64,000 nucleotides of DNA from Lachnospiraceae bacterium. Lineage in GTDB: Bacteria > Bacillota_A > Clostridia > Lachnospirales > Lachnospiraceae. Position numbers and translations under genes: made by a program. The notes under the pieces are model-generated. The model saw nothing but the letters and a program-made list of their open reading frames with translations, made no database searches and had not been told where the DNA came from. Within the stretch, counting starts at the first letter, position 1, and each line of letters begins with the position of its first letter. The stretch is from NCBI GenBank assembly GCA_900764695.1, contig CAAFOY010000051.1, forward strand, positions 54,983-118,982. Direction: 5' to 3'. Shown one piece after another: positions 26,628 to 35,133 of the stretch.

Positions 26628-27080
26628 ATGAAGATAGGAATTGGAAATGATCATGTTGCAGTAGATATGAAAAATGAAATTAAAGAATATCTTGAAAGCA
26701 AAGGATATGAAGTTGTAAACTTTGGAACAGATTCTAAGGAAAGATGCAATTATCCTGTTTATGGTGAGGCAGTAGCAAATGCTGTTGTAAGTGGAGAAGT
26801 AGACTGTGGTGTTTTAATCTGTGGAACAGGCGTAGGAATTTCACTTGCAGCTAATAAAGTTAATGGAATAAGAGCATGTGTATGTAGCGAACCATATAGT
26901 GCAAAATTATCGAAGCAGCATAATAATTCTAATATCATAGCATTTGGCGCAAGAGTAATTGGTGTTGAAACAGCCAAGATGATAGTAGATGAGTGGTTAA
27001 ATGCTGAATATGAAGGCGGACGTCATCAGGTTAGAATTGATATGATTAAGGAAATTGAAGAAAAACAAAAACAAAAATAA
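26628..27080 (+). CDS. rpiB: RpiB/LacAB-family isomerase (ribose-5-P or allose-6-P)
   Basis: A 150-residue sugar-phosphate isomerase. Active-site residues of the family are visible: Cys65 in LICGTGVGIS and His98 in LSKQHNNSN, with an N-terminal Asp-His in IGNDHVAVD. Blocks such as VCSEPYSAKLSKQHN and EYEGGRHQVRID are like E. coli RpiB, which isomerises ribose-5-phosphate and also allose-6-phosphate to allulose-6-phosphate. In this island the second reaction would feed AlsE. RBS AGAGGTG before ATG 26628. Confidence 0.88.
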   Translation: MKIGIGNDHVAVDMKNEIKEYLESKGYEVVNFGTDSKERCNYPVYGEAVANAVVSGEVDCGVLICGTGVGISLAANKVNGIRACVCSEPYSAKLSKQHNNSNIIAFGARVIGVETAKMIVDEWLNAEYEGGRHQVRIDMIKEIEEKQKQK

Positions 27081-27098
27081 AAAAGGAGATAGAGAGCT

Positions 27099-27335
27099 AT
27101 GAAGGTAAAAAATATTTCAAATCCCGAAGAATTTTTAAAGGTTATTGACAGTTGTGAAGGCAAAGTAGAATTAATTACAGATGATGGAGACAGATTAAAT
27201 TTAAAATCAAAATTATGCCAGTTAGTTTCATTATCAACAATTTTTTCGTCAGCAGCAAAAATACCTGAAATGGAAATTATTGCCCATGAATTGGAAGATT
27301 CTAAAAAGATAATGGATTATCTTATGCGTGGATAA
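27099..27335 (+). CDS. Small conserved-looking protein of unknown function
   Basis: I do not assign a function to this 78-residue protein. It starts MKVKNISNPEEFLKVIDSCE, has a strand-rich middle (GKVELITDDGDRLNLKSKL) and ends with a helix (LEDSKKIMDYLMRG). AAAGGAG lies ahead of the ATG and it follows rpiB after 18 bases, so it is the last gene of that unit. The stop is followed by a stable hairpin. Confidence 0.65.
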   Translation: MKVKNISNPEEFLKVIDSCEGKVELITDDGDRLNLKSKLCQLVSLSTIFSSAAKIPEMEIIAHELEDSKKIMDYLMRG

Positions 27336-27369
27336 ATAAAAAAGTAACTTAATATTTAAAAGAATAGTC

Positions 27370-27399
27370 ATAAAGCCGATGCGAAAGCATCGGCTTTAT
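27370..27399 (+). terminator. Stable GAAA-loop hairpin
   Basis: A perfect 13-bp stem (ATAAAGCCGATGC / GCATCGGCTTTAT) with a GAAA tetraloop. No T-run follows on either strand, so it may be a terminator of the sugar unit, an mRNA end-stabiliser, or a 5' element of the antiporter gene. Confidence 0.5.
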
Positions 27400-27453
27400 G
27401 TTATAATGTGCGATATGGGTAATGAAATAAAAAAAGACAAGGAGAAGAGTTTT

Positions 27454-29085
27454 ATGAAACGAAGAAACAAAGGTTTAATGTTGCTTGTTACATTGCTGTT
27501 GATAACATTATTTTCAACAACGGTATTTGCAGCAGATGAAGCAGAGTATGTTCCTAAATTATTTGGGACATTTTGGGCGTTGATACCGCCACTTGTGGCA
27601 ATTGTACTTGCATTGATTACAAAGGAAGTTTATAGTTCATTGTTTATCGGAATTGTAATTGGTGGAGTACTATATGCGGGTGGTTCATTTGAAAAAACAC
27701 TTACACATGTACTTAGTGATGGAATAGTTGGTTCACTTTCAGATTCTTATAATGTTGGTATTTTAGTATTCTTAGTTGTTCTTGGAACAATAGTTGCATT
27801 GATGAATAAGGCAGGAGGATCAGCAGCGTTTGGAGAATGGGCTTCTAAGCACATTAAGACAAGAGTAGGAGCACAGCTTGCAACTATAGCACTTGGTTGT
27901 TTGATTTTTGTAGATGACTATTTTAACTGTCTTACAGTAGGTAGTGTTATGAGACCTGTAACAGACAGACATAATGTATCAAGAGCTAAGCTTGCATATT
28001 TAATAGATGCTACGGCAGCTCCCGTATGTATTATTGCACCGATTTCTTCATGGGCAGCAGCAGTTACAGGATTTGTAAAAGGTGAGGACGGATTTGTAGT
28101 ATTTATAAAATCAATACCATATAACTATTATGCTTTATTGACGATTGTTATGATGATTACAATTGTTGTAATGAAAGTAGATTTTGGCTCAATGGCAAAG
28201 CATGAAGCAAATGCAGCTAAAGGAGATTTGTTTACAACAGGTAAAAAAATATATGAAGAAATTGATAATGAAGGAAAAGAGAAAAAAGGTAAAGTATGTG
28301 ACCTTGTAGTTCCTGTAATTACACTTATTATATGCTGTATTATTGGCATGATTTATACGGGAGGATTTTTCTCAGGTACAGATTTTGTGACAGCATTTTC
28401 AAATAGTGATGCATCAGTTGGTTTAGCATTAGGTAGTATATTTGCACTTGTTATTACATTAGTATTTTACGTTGTACGAAGAATATTACCGTTTAATGAG
28501 TGTATGGATTGCCTTCCGGAAGGATTTAAGGCAATGGTTCCTGCAATTCTTATTTTAACATTTGCATGGACATTAAAGAACATGACAAGTAGTTTAGGAG
28601 CAGCAGAATTTGTTGAAGTAATAATGAAGAATAGTGCTGAAGGTTTTGCAATATTCCTTCCTGCGGTTATATTTGTAGTAGGATGTGGACTTGCATTTGC
28701 AACAGGTACATCATGGGGAACATTTGGTATCCTAATTCCTATTGTTGTACAGGCATTCCAGAAAACTGATCCTGCAATGATGATTATTGCCATATCTGCA
28801 TGTATGGCAGGAGCTGTTTGCGGAGACCATTGTTCTCCAATTTCAGATACAACAATTATGTCATCGGCAGGAGCACAATGCGAACATACAAATCATGTAT
28901 CTACACAGATTCCATATGCAGTAACAGTTGCTGTAGTTTCATTTATAACATACATAATTTCAGGAGCATTGCAGAAAGCAGCAGGAATTGGATGGGCTGC
29001 ACTTCCTATCGGAATTATTCTTATGATTGGAACTATTGTAGGAATTAAAGTTTTAGGCTCGGGAAAAGAAGTAGTTAATGATTAG
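27454..29085 (+). CDS. NhaC-family Na+/H+ antiporter-like transporter
   Basis: A 543-residue polytopic membrane protein of the NhaC family. It shows the repeated helical hairpins of the group (LFIGIVIGGVLYAGGSFEKT, ..FVDDYFNCLTVGSVMRPVTD, ..APICIIAPISSWAAA-like segment, and GVCGDHCSPISDTTIMSSAG-like motif near the C-terminus). The N-terminal 25 residues (MKRRNKGLMLLVTLLLITLF.. then VFAADEAEYV) look like a cleavable signal peptide. ATG 27454 follows AAGGAG (27439-27444); upstream starts overlap the hairpin and lack ribosome binding sites. Substrate may be sodium/proton or an amino acid-type compound; context does not decide. Confidence 0.85.
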   Translation: MKRRNKGLMLLVTLLLITLFSTTVFAADEAEYVPKLFGTFWALIPPLVAIVLALITKEVYSSLFIGIVIGGVLYAGGSFEKTLTHVLSDGIVGSLSDSYNVGILVFLVVLGTIVALMNKAGGSAAFGEWASKHIKTRVGAQLATIALGCLIFVDDYFNCLTVGSVMRPVTDRHNVSRAKLAYLIDATAAPVCIIAPISSWAAAVTGFVKGEDGFVVFIKSIPYNYYALLTIVMMITIVVMKVDFGSMAKHEANAAKGDLFTTGKKIYEEIDNEGKEKKGKVCDLVVPVITLIICCIIGMIYTGGFFSGTDFVTAFSNSDASVGLALGSIFALVITLVFYVVRRILPFNECMDCLPEGFKAMVPAILILTFAWTLKNMTSSLGAAEFVEVIMKNSAEGFAIFLPAVIFVVGCGLAFATGTSWGTFGILIPIVVQAFQKTDPAMMIIAISACMAGAVCGDHCSPISDTTIMSSAGAQCEHTNHVSTQIPYAVTVAVVSFITYIISGALQKAAGIGWAALPIGIILMIGTIVGIKVLGSGKEVVND

Positions 29086-29142
29086 TATTATTAAGCTAGA
29101 TTTCTTAATTGTAAATATATTTAGCGTTAATATATAAAACAG

Positions 29143-29171
29143 AGGAGTATCCGTAGAGGGTACTCCTATTT
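29143..29171. terminator. Bidirectional terminator
   Basis: AGGAGTATCC (29143-29152) pairs with GGGTACTCCT (29158-29167) with a single mismatch, flanked by A-rich and T-rich tracts. It lies between the convergent antiporter and deacetylase genes. Confidence 0.75.
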
Positions 29172-29983
29172 TATTGGGAAGAAGCCGGTTGCTCATTTTT
29201 TATTTGTTTTCCCTCTGAATCTATATGATAATTATCAGTATAAATAAGCTGTGAAACAGGCACAATCTCATATCCTTTTTCTTTTAAACCTTCAATTACT
29301 TTAGGAAGAGCCTGAATAGTATATTTTGCACTATTATGCATTAAAATGATGGCGCCGGGTTTTAAAGACTTATTATTAAGAACTTCATTTACAATTGCAT
29401 CAACACCATAGTTTTTCCAATCTAGAGAATCTACAGACCATTGTATTGTAAAATAACCACATTCTTTTGCTTTAACAATAACATGATTATCATAATCGCC
29501 GTAAGGAGGTCTAAACAAATTCATTTGATAGGAAGTAAGATTTTTAACGTTTTCGGTAACAGTATTAAGTTCATTGCATATTTCTTCGTTTGACAGAGAA
29601 CTCATATTCTTATGATTTGCACTATGATTGCCTAAATCATGCCCTTGCTCGTAAATCGCTTTTACGTCATTAGGGTATTGCTTAACCCAGCCACCTGTCA
29701 TAAAGAAAGAGGCTTTAATATTATTTTCTTTTAAAATATCTAATATTTTTTGTGTATCATCATTTCCCCAGGCAGCATCAAAACTAATGGAAACCTGAGG
29801 TTTAGCAGTATCTACACAATAAATTGGAAGTTCTTTTGCAGTAGATGAAACAGGGAGAGAATCAAATGTATCTTTATAGGAAAAACCCTGAAAATAATAT
29901 GTAACACCAATTGCTAATGCGATAAAGAAAAGCCAGGAAATACTCCTTTTTGTCATACTAAGATATTCAGAATTATTTGACAT
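29171..29983 (-). CDS. Polysaccharide deacetylase, membrane-anchored
   Basis: A 270-residue NodB-homology deacetylase. Residues about 14-32 form an uncleaved signal anchor (ISWLFFIALAIGVTYYF). The catalytic domain has motif 1 SFDAAWGNDD, motif 2 GHDLGNHSANH with the two metal-binding His, motif 3 LFRPPYGDYDN, and motif 5 GAIILMHN. It should remove acetyl groups from peptidoglycan or another surface glycan outside the cell. The TFDDG of motif 1 is SFDAAWG, as in PdaB/sporulation-type members. AGGAGG precedes the ATG. It is transcribed divergently from the amidase gene, so the two wall enzymes may share control. Confidence 0.88.
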   Translation of the reverse strand: MSNNSEYLSMTKRSISWLFFIALAIGVTYYFQGFSYKDTFDSLPVSSTAKELPIYCVDTAKPQVSISFDAAWGNDDTQKILDILKENNIKASFFMTGGWVKQYPNDVKAIYEQGHDLGNHSANHKNMSSLSNEEICNELNTVTENVKNLTSYQMNLFRPPYGDYDNHVIVKAKECGYFTIQWSVDSLDWKNYGVDAIVNEVLNNKSLKPGAIILMHNSAKYTIQALPKVIEGLKEKGYEIVPVSQLIYTDNYHIDSEGKQIKNEQPASSQ

Positions 29984-30122
29984 TGTAACCTCCTATGTTT
30001 TATTGTACAGTTTATGAAAAATACGGGATGGATATGATTACAAATTTATAAATTATAGAGTATAATAAGCCGTGGAAAATATATGAAATTTTATTTAATT
30101 AAGAAACATAGGATGGCATAAA

Positions 30123-30755
30123 ATGAGATACATGAGAAAATCAAAACGTAGAAAAGAAAGAATTAAAAAAATCGGAATATTATTAATAGTTGCATTAGTG
30201 GCTATGGTTGCATGGAAGGCAAGTGAAATTTATTATGGCAAAATAAATTTGAGTAAGTTGGAAAACATGGAAAGACCGGAGTGGATAGATGACCAGATTA
30301 TAGATGTGGATGGAGCATCAAGAAGTGGAGAAAAACTTGACAGCGTTAAAGATATAGTTATTCACTATGTCGGAAATCCGGGAAGTATGGCACAGCAAAA
30401 CCATGATTTTTATGCTGGAAATCAGTCAAATGTAAGTTCTCATTTTGTGGTAGGATTAGATGGCGAAGTAATTCAATGTATTCCGCTAGATGAAATGTCA
30501 GCAGCAAGTAATTGGCGAAACAATGACACTATATCGATAGAGGTATGTCATCCGGACAAATCAGGAAAATTTAATAAAAAGACTTATAAATCTTTGGTAA
30601 AACTTACTGCATGGCTCGAAATGGCATGTGGGTTAAATGAAGACCATGTAATTAGACATTATGATATAACAGGAAAAGAATGCCCAAGATACTATGTTAA
30701 ACATGAAGATGCGTGGAAAAAATTTAAAAAAGATGTAAAGAAATACAGAAAATAA
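30123..30755 (+). CDS. N-acetylmuramoyl-L-alanine amidase (Amidase_2), membrane-anchored
   Basis: A 210-residue protein with a basic N-terminus (KSKRRKERIKK), one membrane segment near residues 18-36 and an Amidase_2/PGRP domain. Zinc ligands are likely the His of IVIHYVG, the His of VIRHYD and the Cys of GKECPRYY; NVSSHFVVGLDGEVIQCIPL and WRNNDTISIEV are family blocks. It would cut the amide bond between muramic acid and L-alanine in peptidoglycan. AGGAT lies nine bases ahead of ATG 30123. Confidence 0.9.
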   Translation: MRYMRKSKRRKERIKKIGILLIVALVAMVAWKASEIYYGKINLSKLENMERPEWIDDQIIDVDGASRSGEKLDSVKDIVIHYVGNPGSMAQQNHDFYAGNQSNVSSHFVVGLDGEVIQCIPLDEMSAASNWRNNDTISIEVCHPDKSGKFNKKTYKSLVKLTAWLEMACGLNEDHVIRHYDITGKECPRYYVKHEDAWKKFKKDVKKYRK

Positions 30756-30821
30756 TCTGAAAAAACCATAAGAAAATACTCACGTGAAAATAACAAAAAA
30801 GAAAATGTTATACGAATATAA

Positions 30822-31019
30822 TCACTGAAAAGAAGCGAAGCGGATTTGGCATGTCAGGAAGAAAAAATAAAAGAAAATTTGCCTAAAGTGGCTATTATAT
30901 GTGAATATGATGCAATGCCTGAAATTGGACATGGTTGTGGGCATTCGGCAAGTTGTGCAGCAGGAATTATATGTGCACTTGCAATTAAAGAAGAACATAG
31001 TGAGTATAGAAACCGATAA
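30822..31019 (+). pseudogene. Remnant of an M20-family metallopeptidase/amidohydrolase
   Basis: In one frame 30822-31019 reads without stops and contains PKVAIICEYDAMPEIGHGCG followed by HSASCAAGIICALAIKE. This is the metal-binding core of M20D amidohydrolases (usual form EYDALPGIGHACGHN). There is no start codon or ribosome binding site, and only about 65 codons of a roughly 390-codon gene remain. I read it as a decayed gene fragment between the amidase and the surface protein. Confidence 0.75.
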
Positions 31020-31058
31020 TTGGGATTTTTTATATCCTAAATAAAAAAGGCAAAACTG

Positions 31059-31093
31059 GGGCAAATTCTTAATTTTACTAATTTGCCCTTTAA
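31059..31093 (+). terminator. Terminator-like hairpin
   Basis: GGGCAAATT (31059-31067) pairs with AATTTGCCC (31080-31088), followed by TTTAAG. It may be the old terminator of the M20 gene. Confidence 0.5.
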
Positions 31094-31163
31094 GAAATAA
31101 AAAAATGTATTATAATATGTTAGGTGTGTAAAGCACAAAAATATATGAGTAAGGAAGAAAATC

Positions 31164-32939
31164 ATGGGAAATCAAGTAAAAAAAATGGGAAAAGCATTAA
31201 TGCTTGTTCTTGCAATGTTAGTATGTTTTAACATTGGTGTTATGGCGCAGGAAATAGAGGCAACAATGGCACCGGAAAATGTAAAAGAAGCAGAAACGAC
31301 AAAGGTAGCAGGAGAAACAGAAACAACAAAACATACAGGTGAAGTTGAAACAACAACTAAAGCAAATGAGACAGAAACAACAAAGCCTTCAGGAGAGACA
31401 GAAACAACAACCCCTAGTGAAAACAATAATGGAACAAATACAACGCAGCCAAATGTAAGAATTTTATTTGTTGGTAATAGTTCAACTTATTATAATGATA
31501 TGCCACAGATGGTAAAAGGACTTGCACAGGCTGATGGAGTGAATGTAACAATTCAGGCACTTACAGCAGCAAATTACAAACTTTATCAGTTCGCTGATGA
31601 AAAGGACACATATGGTTCTCAGCTTATAAGTGCATTAAAAAATTATAAGTGGGATTATGTAATCCTTCAGGATCACAGAGAAATGATTATCACAGATATT
31701 GCAAAAACTCAGACAGCAATCGAAACATTGAAACCATTAATTCAGAGTTCAGGTGCAAAGATGCTTCTTTATGATACACAAGCTGATTATATTGGAAGAA
31801 GTTTTACTGCAACAGGATATAGTTACTATTTATCACATAATGAAATACAACATTATATGATAAAGGGTTATTATATGATGGGAAATAAGTATGGTGCACA
31901 GGTTATTTCATCAGGAGTTAATTTTGAAAGATGCTTAAAACAGTTCCCTGATATAAAATTATACAATGCGGATAACATACATCCTACACCTACAGGAAGT
32001 TATTTGGCAGCGTGTACAATTTATGGAACAATATTTAATACAACTGCATTAGAAAATAAGTATTTACCTGAAAGTGAATACGATTCTAATGGACTTCTTA
32101 AGAAAGTTACTAAAGAAGCTGCTTTAAAAATGCAGGCTATAGCAGACCCAAGACTGACAATTGATACTTCATATGTAGAGGTAAATAAAGGATTTAATTC
32201 AAAAGTAACAGCAACATTGATTGCAAATGAAAAGAATGAAATTTTGAAAGATTATAAAAATGAAATTCAGTATTCAAGTTCAAACGATACAGCTATTTCA
32301 GTAAACAAATATACCGGAAGTTACAATGCAATTGGCGTTGGAGATTCAATGATAATGGCAACAACAGACAGTGGATTGATTACAATGTGTACAATAAGTG
32401 TAAAGCAGCCTTCGACATCATTTGCAATTAACGAAACAGGAATAGCCAAATTATATAAGGGCGATACTATTCAGTACACAACAAAGATAGCACCAAGTGA
32501 TACAACAGATACAGTTAAATGGACAAGTAATAACACATCTGTAGCAACTGTAAGTGATACAGGTCTTGTTACAGCAAAGAAAGTAGGAACTGCAAAAATA
32601 ACAGCAATTACAACAAGTGGTATTAAGGCAGTACGTTACATAAGAGTAAAACTTATTAAACCTAAAAATGTAAAAGTTAAGAAGCTTTCAACAAAAGCAA
32701 AAGGAATAAGATATGCAAATATAAGAATTACATGGAATAAGAATACTAATGCAGTTAAGTATTATGTATATCGTTCATCAGGTTCAGGATACAAAAAAAT
32801 TGCTACAACTAAAAAGCCAAAATATATAGATAAAAATAAGAAAAAGGGTGTTAAATACTATTATAAAGTAAGAGCAGTTTATTCAAACTCTAAATGCAAT
32901 AGTTATTTGTCAGATACAAAATCAATTTCTTTGAAATAA
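31164..32939 (+). CDS. Secreted SGNH-hydrolase-like protein with Big2 and Fn3 domains
   Basis: A 591-residue exported protein. A signal peptide covers residues 1-28 (..LMLVLAMLVCFNIGVMAQ). A Thr/Glu-rich linker with repeated ETTK-type units follows to about residue 92. Then comes an SGNH-like domain: block I ILFVGNSSTYYNDMPQM, block III-like YVILQDHR, and block V NADNIHPTPTGSYLAA with the Asp-x-x-His pair. Residues about 420-500 are a bacterial Ig-like (Big2) domain (VKWTSNNTSVATVSDTGLVT). The C-terminal 85 residues resemble fibronectin type III (RITWNKNTNAVKYYVYRSSG). No LPxTG anchor is seen. A carbohydrate esterase or surface glycan-binding role is likely. Confidence 0.8.
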   Translation: MGNQVKKMGKALMLVLAMLVCFNIGVMAQEIEATMAPENVKEAETTKVAGETETTKHTGEVETTTKANETETTKPSGETETTTPSENNNGTNTTQPNVRILFVGNSSTYYNDMPQMVKGLAQADGVNVTIQALTAANYKLYQFADEKDTYGSQLISALKNYKWDYVILQDHREMIITDIAKTQTAIETLKPLIQSSGAKMLLYDTQADYIGRSFTATGYSYYLSHNEIQHYMIKGYYMMGNKYGAQVISSGVNFERCLKQFPDIKLYNADNIHPTPTGSYLAACTIYGTIFNTTALENKYLPESEYDSNGLLKKVTKEAALKMQAIADPRLTIDTSYVEVNKGFNSKVTATLIANEKNEILKDYKNEIQYSSSNDTAISVNKYTGSYNAIGVGDSMIMATTDSGLITMCTISVKQPSTSFAINETGIAKLYKGDTIQYTTKIAPSDTTDTVKWTSNNTSVATVSDTGLVTAKKVGTAKITAITTSGIKAVRYIRVKLIKPKNVKVKKLSTKAKGIRYANIRITWNKNTNAVKYYVYRSSGSGYKKIATTKKPKYIDKNKKKGVKYYYKVRAVYSNSKCNSYLSDTKSISLK

Positions 32940-33033
32940 TAGAGAAATTGATTAGAACTTAAAAAGATTAATCTATTAGAAATGACTGACAAAGCAGAAT
33001 AAATTATGACAAAAGTTTTAAATAAAAATAGAG

Positions 33034-33062
33034 TTGACATTTTACGACTATTTAAATATAAT
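33034..33062 (+). promoter_or_regulatory. Consensus promoter of the mntP leader
   Basis: A perfect TTGACA (33034-33039), 17 bases, TATAAT (33057-33062). It drives the riboswitch leader below. Confidence 0.85.
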
Positions 33063-33069
33063 TACACAA

Positions 33070-33226
33070 GAAATTAATAGTCCGTGAGGGAGTAGTTCGC
33101 GTGAAAGCGTGATTTGTCAACAATCCCGATAGCATAAGCTATCTGGCAAATATTAAAGAATGAGACTTATGGTTTTGAAGATACTAATAATTATTAGTAT
33201 CTTCAAAATTATGAGTCTTTTTTTTA
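33070..33226 (+). promoter_or_regulatory. yybP-ykoY manganese riboswitch with terminator
   Basis: The leader starts about 33069. It contains GTGAGGGAGTAGTTCGCG, close to the conserved GGGGAGTAG of yybP-ykoY riboswitches, and a second helix with CAATCCCGATAGC / GCTATCTGG. The expression platform is a long terminator stem (33163-33218, core GAAGATACTAATAA / TTATTAGTATCTTC) and eight Ts. Mn2+ binding to this class turns on efflux genes, which fits mntP downstream. The remaining 230 bases to mntP hold no gene. Confidence 0.85.
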
Positions 33227-33464
33227 TACCTGTAATGTCAAGACATAGACATATGAGATTAAATCTGTTTTGAATATGGCAAAAATGTATATTTTAGATA
33301 TCGTTAAAACATTAGATTGTTAAAATGTATATTTGGGACAAAAGACGTTGATTTTTAAATAATTTACATGGGAAATAAATTATTAAGTATAAATACAAGA
33401 TATATACTATGAACAAATCGGATATTAAATCTAATTCTATTATACAAAAGGGCAGGAGATAAAA

Positions 33465-34049
33465 ATGGAATATTTAGTTGAGTTCTTATTGTTGGGAGTT
33501 GGACTTGCAATGGATGCGTTTGCAGTGTCTATTTGCAAAGGATTAGCTATGCGCAAAGTCAATAAAAAACAGGCAGTTGTCATAGCGTTGTTTTTTGGTG
33601 GCTTTCAGGCAATTATGCCGATAGTCGGATGGTTTTTATGTAAGGGTTTTCAAAACTATATAGAAGCTTTTGATCACTGGATAGCTTTTGCATTATTGGC
33701 ATTTATTGGAATGAAAATGATTATAGAAACATTGAGTGAAAAGGAAGAAGATGTAGTTGTTGAAAAAATGGATCCGCCACTTGACATGAAAGAAATGCTT
33801 ATGCTTGCAATTGCAACAAGTATAGATGCATTGGCAGTAGGTATATCTTTAGCAGCCCTTGACAGACCAATAGTGGAATCAGCTACTATTATAGGTGTGG
33901 TTACATTTATTATATCTATTGTAGGCGTTTATATTGGAAACTTTTTTGGAAACAGATATAAGAAAAGAGCAGAGCTTGCAGGTGGAATCATTTTAGTACT
34001 AATAGGTGTAAAGATTTTATGCGAACATATGGGATGGATAGCATTTTAA
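33465..34049 (+). CDS. mntP: Manganese efflux pump MntP
   Basis: A 194-residue membrane protein with six hydrophobic segments and the internal two-fold repeat of MntP. GVGLAMDAFAVSICKGLAMR in repeat 1 corresponds to LAIATSIDALAVGISLAAL in repeat 2; the Asp residues in both are the ones important for Mn2+ export. GGAGA precedes ATG 33465. The Mn riboswitch upstream fits induction by excess manganese. Confidence 0.93.
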   Translation: MEYLVEFLLLGVGLAMDAFAVSICKGLAMRKVNKKQAVVIALFFGGFQAIMPIVGWFLCKGFQNYIEAFDHWIAFALLAFIGMKMIIETLSEKEEDVVVEKMDPPLDMKEMLMLAIATSIDALAVGISLAALDRPIVESATIIGVVTFIISIVGVYIGNFFGNRYKKRAELAGGIILVLIGVKILCEHMGWIAF

Positions 34050-34109
34050 ATTTTGAAAAGAAAATAAAATGAAAGAAATTCATTTTTAATAAATGTTTTC
34101 GACAAATGG

Positions 34110-34132
34110 CTGCCGACCGGAGGGAAGGGCAG
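34110..34132 (+). promoter_or_regulatory. GC-rich stem-loop ahead of the CaCA exchanger
   Basis: CTGCC (34110-34114) pairs with GGCAG (34128-34132) around a 13-base loop containing CCGGAGGG. The composition is unusually GC-rich for the region. No known riboswitch consensus was recognised; a leader structure is one possibility. Confidence 0.3.
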
Positions 34133-34158
34133 TACATCTTTTTATGGAGGAAAAAGAT

Positions 34159-35133
34159 ATGATAATAACAATAATAACGGCATTATTACTTTTAATAGTT
34201 GGATTTATATTGCTGGTTAAAGGAGCAGATTTTTTTGTAGAAGGAAGTGCAAGTGTAGCAAAGAAGTTAAAGATTCCATCACTTGTAATTGGAATGACAA
34301 TTGTGGCAATGGGAACAAGTTTGCCTGAATGTTCAGTCAGCATTATTGCTTCAATGAATGGAAGTAATTCTTTATCAATCAGCAATGCAGTTGGTTCAAA
34401 TATATTTAATCTTATGGTTGTGTGTGGAATTTGTACTTTGTTTATTCCACTTGAAGTAGCTAAGGATACGATAAAAAGAGACTTCCCACTTTCAATAGCA
34501 TGTGCACTCCTTTTATTATTTACGGGTTATACATCAATGACATTGGGTAGAACAGAAGGAATAGTATTTTTAATCTGCTTTGCATTTTTTATTCTTATAA
34601 TGGTTAAAAGCACAATGAAATCAAGAAAGATTTCAAATGAGGAAATGCAGGAAATAGATGAAGAAATCGAAGAAATATCAGAAAATTTGTCAGGAGTTAA
34701 ATGTCTGTTATATATAGTTGGTGGAGCTGTTGCAATAAAATTTGGTGGTGATTTTGTAGTAAACGGTGCAACTTCAATAGCAAGAACAGTAGGAGTAACA
34801 GAAACAGTTATAGGGCTTACAATTGTAGCACTTGGAACCAGTCTTCCTGAACTTGTTACATCAATTGTGGCAGCGAGAAAGAAAGAAGTTGATATGGCTG
34901 TTGGCAATGTAATAGGTTCAAATATTTTTAATATATTAATGGTACTTGGAATTGCAGCAACAATAAGTCCAATTACATTTTTAACAGAAAATATAATAGA
35001 CATTATTGTATTAGTAATATTTAGTGGACTTGTATGGGCATTTGCCTGGACAAAGAAACAGCTTGATAAAAAAGAAGGAATAATAATGTTAGTCCTTTAT
35101 GTTATTTATACAGTCTATATTCTTATGAGATAA
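34159..35133 (+). CDS. Ca2+/Na+ antiporter of the CaCA family (YrbG-like)
   Basis: A 324-residue membrane protein with ten or so hydrophobic segments. The two alpha repeats that form the ion path are clear: IVAMGTSLPECSVSIIAS with AVGSNIFNLMV, and IVALGTSLPELVTSIVAA with VIGSNIFNILM. An acidic cytoplasmic loop (EEMQEIDEEIEEISENL) separates the halves. ATG 34159 is eight bases after GGAGG (34146-34150); longer in-frame starts from 34093 include the GC-rich hairpin and are rejected. It likely exports Ca2+ in exchange for Na+ or H+. Confidence 0.88.
   Translation: MIITIITALLLLIVGFILLVKGADFFVEGSASVAKKLKIPSLVIGMTIVAMGTSLPECSVSIIASMNGSNSLSISNAVGSNIFNLMVVCGICTLFIPLEVAKDTIKRDFPLSIACALLLLFTGYTSMTLGRTEGIVFLICFAFFILIMVKSTMKSRKISNEEMQEIDEEIEEISENLSGVKCLLYIVGGAVAIKFGGDFVVNGATSIARTVGVTETVIGLTIVALGTSLPELVTSIVAARKKEVDMAVGNVIGSNIFNILMVLGIAATISPITFLTENIIDIIVLVIFSGLVWAFAWTKKQLDKKEGIIMLVLYVIYTVYILMR

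Noticed and set aside
27379..27453. Longer N-terminus of the NhaC-type antiporter (from 27379)
   Set aside because: The segment includes a 13-bp hairpin and has no ribosome binding site; ATG 27454 has AAGGAG.
33070..33160. c-di-GMP or other riboswitch for the mntP leader
   Set aside because: The GGGAGTAG motif, terminator layout and downstream Mn exporter point to yybP-ykoY.
34093..34158. Longer N-terminus of the CaCA exchanger
   Set aside because: It would translate the GC-rich hairpin and lacks a ribosome binding site; GGAGG fits ATG 34159.
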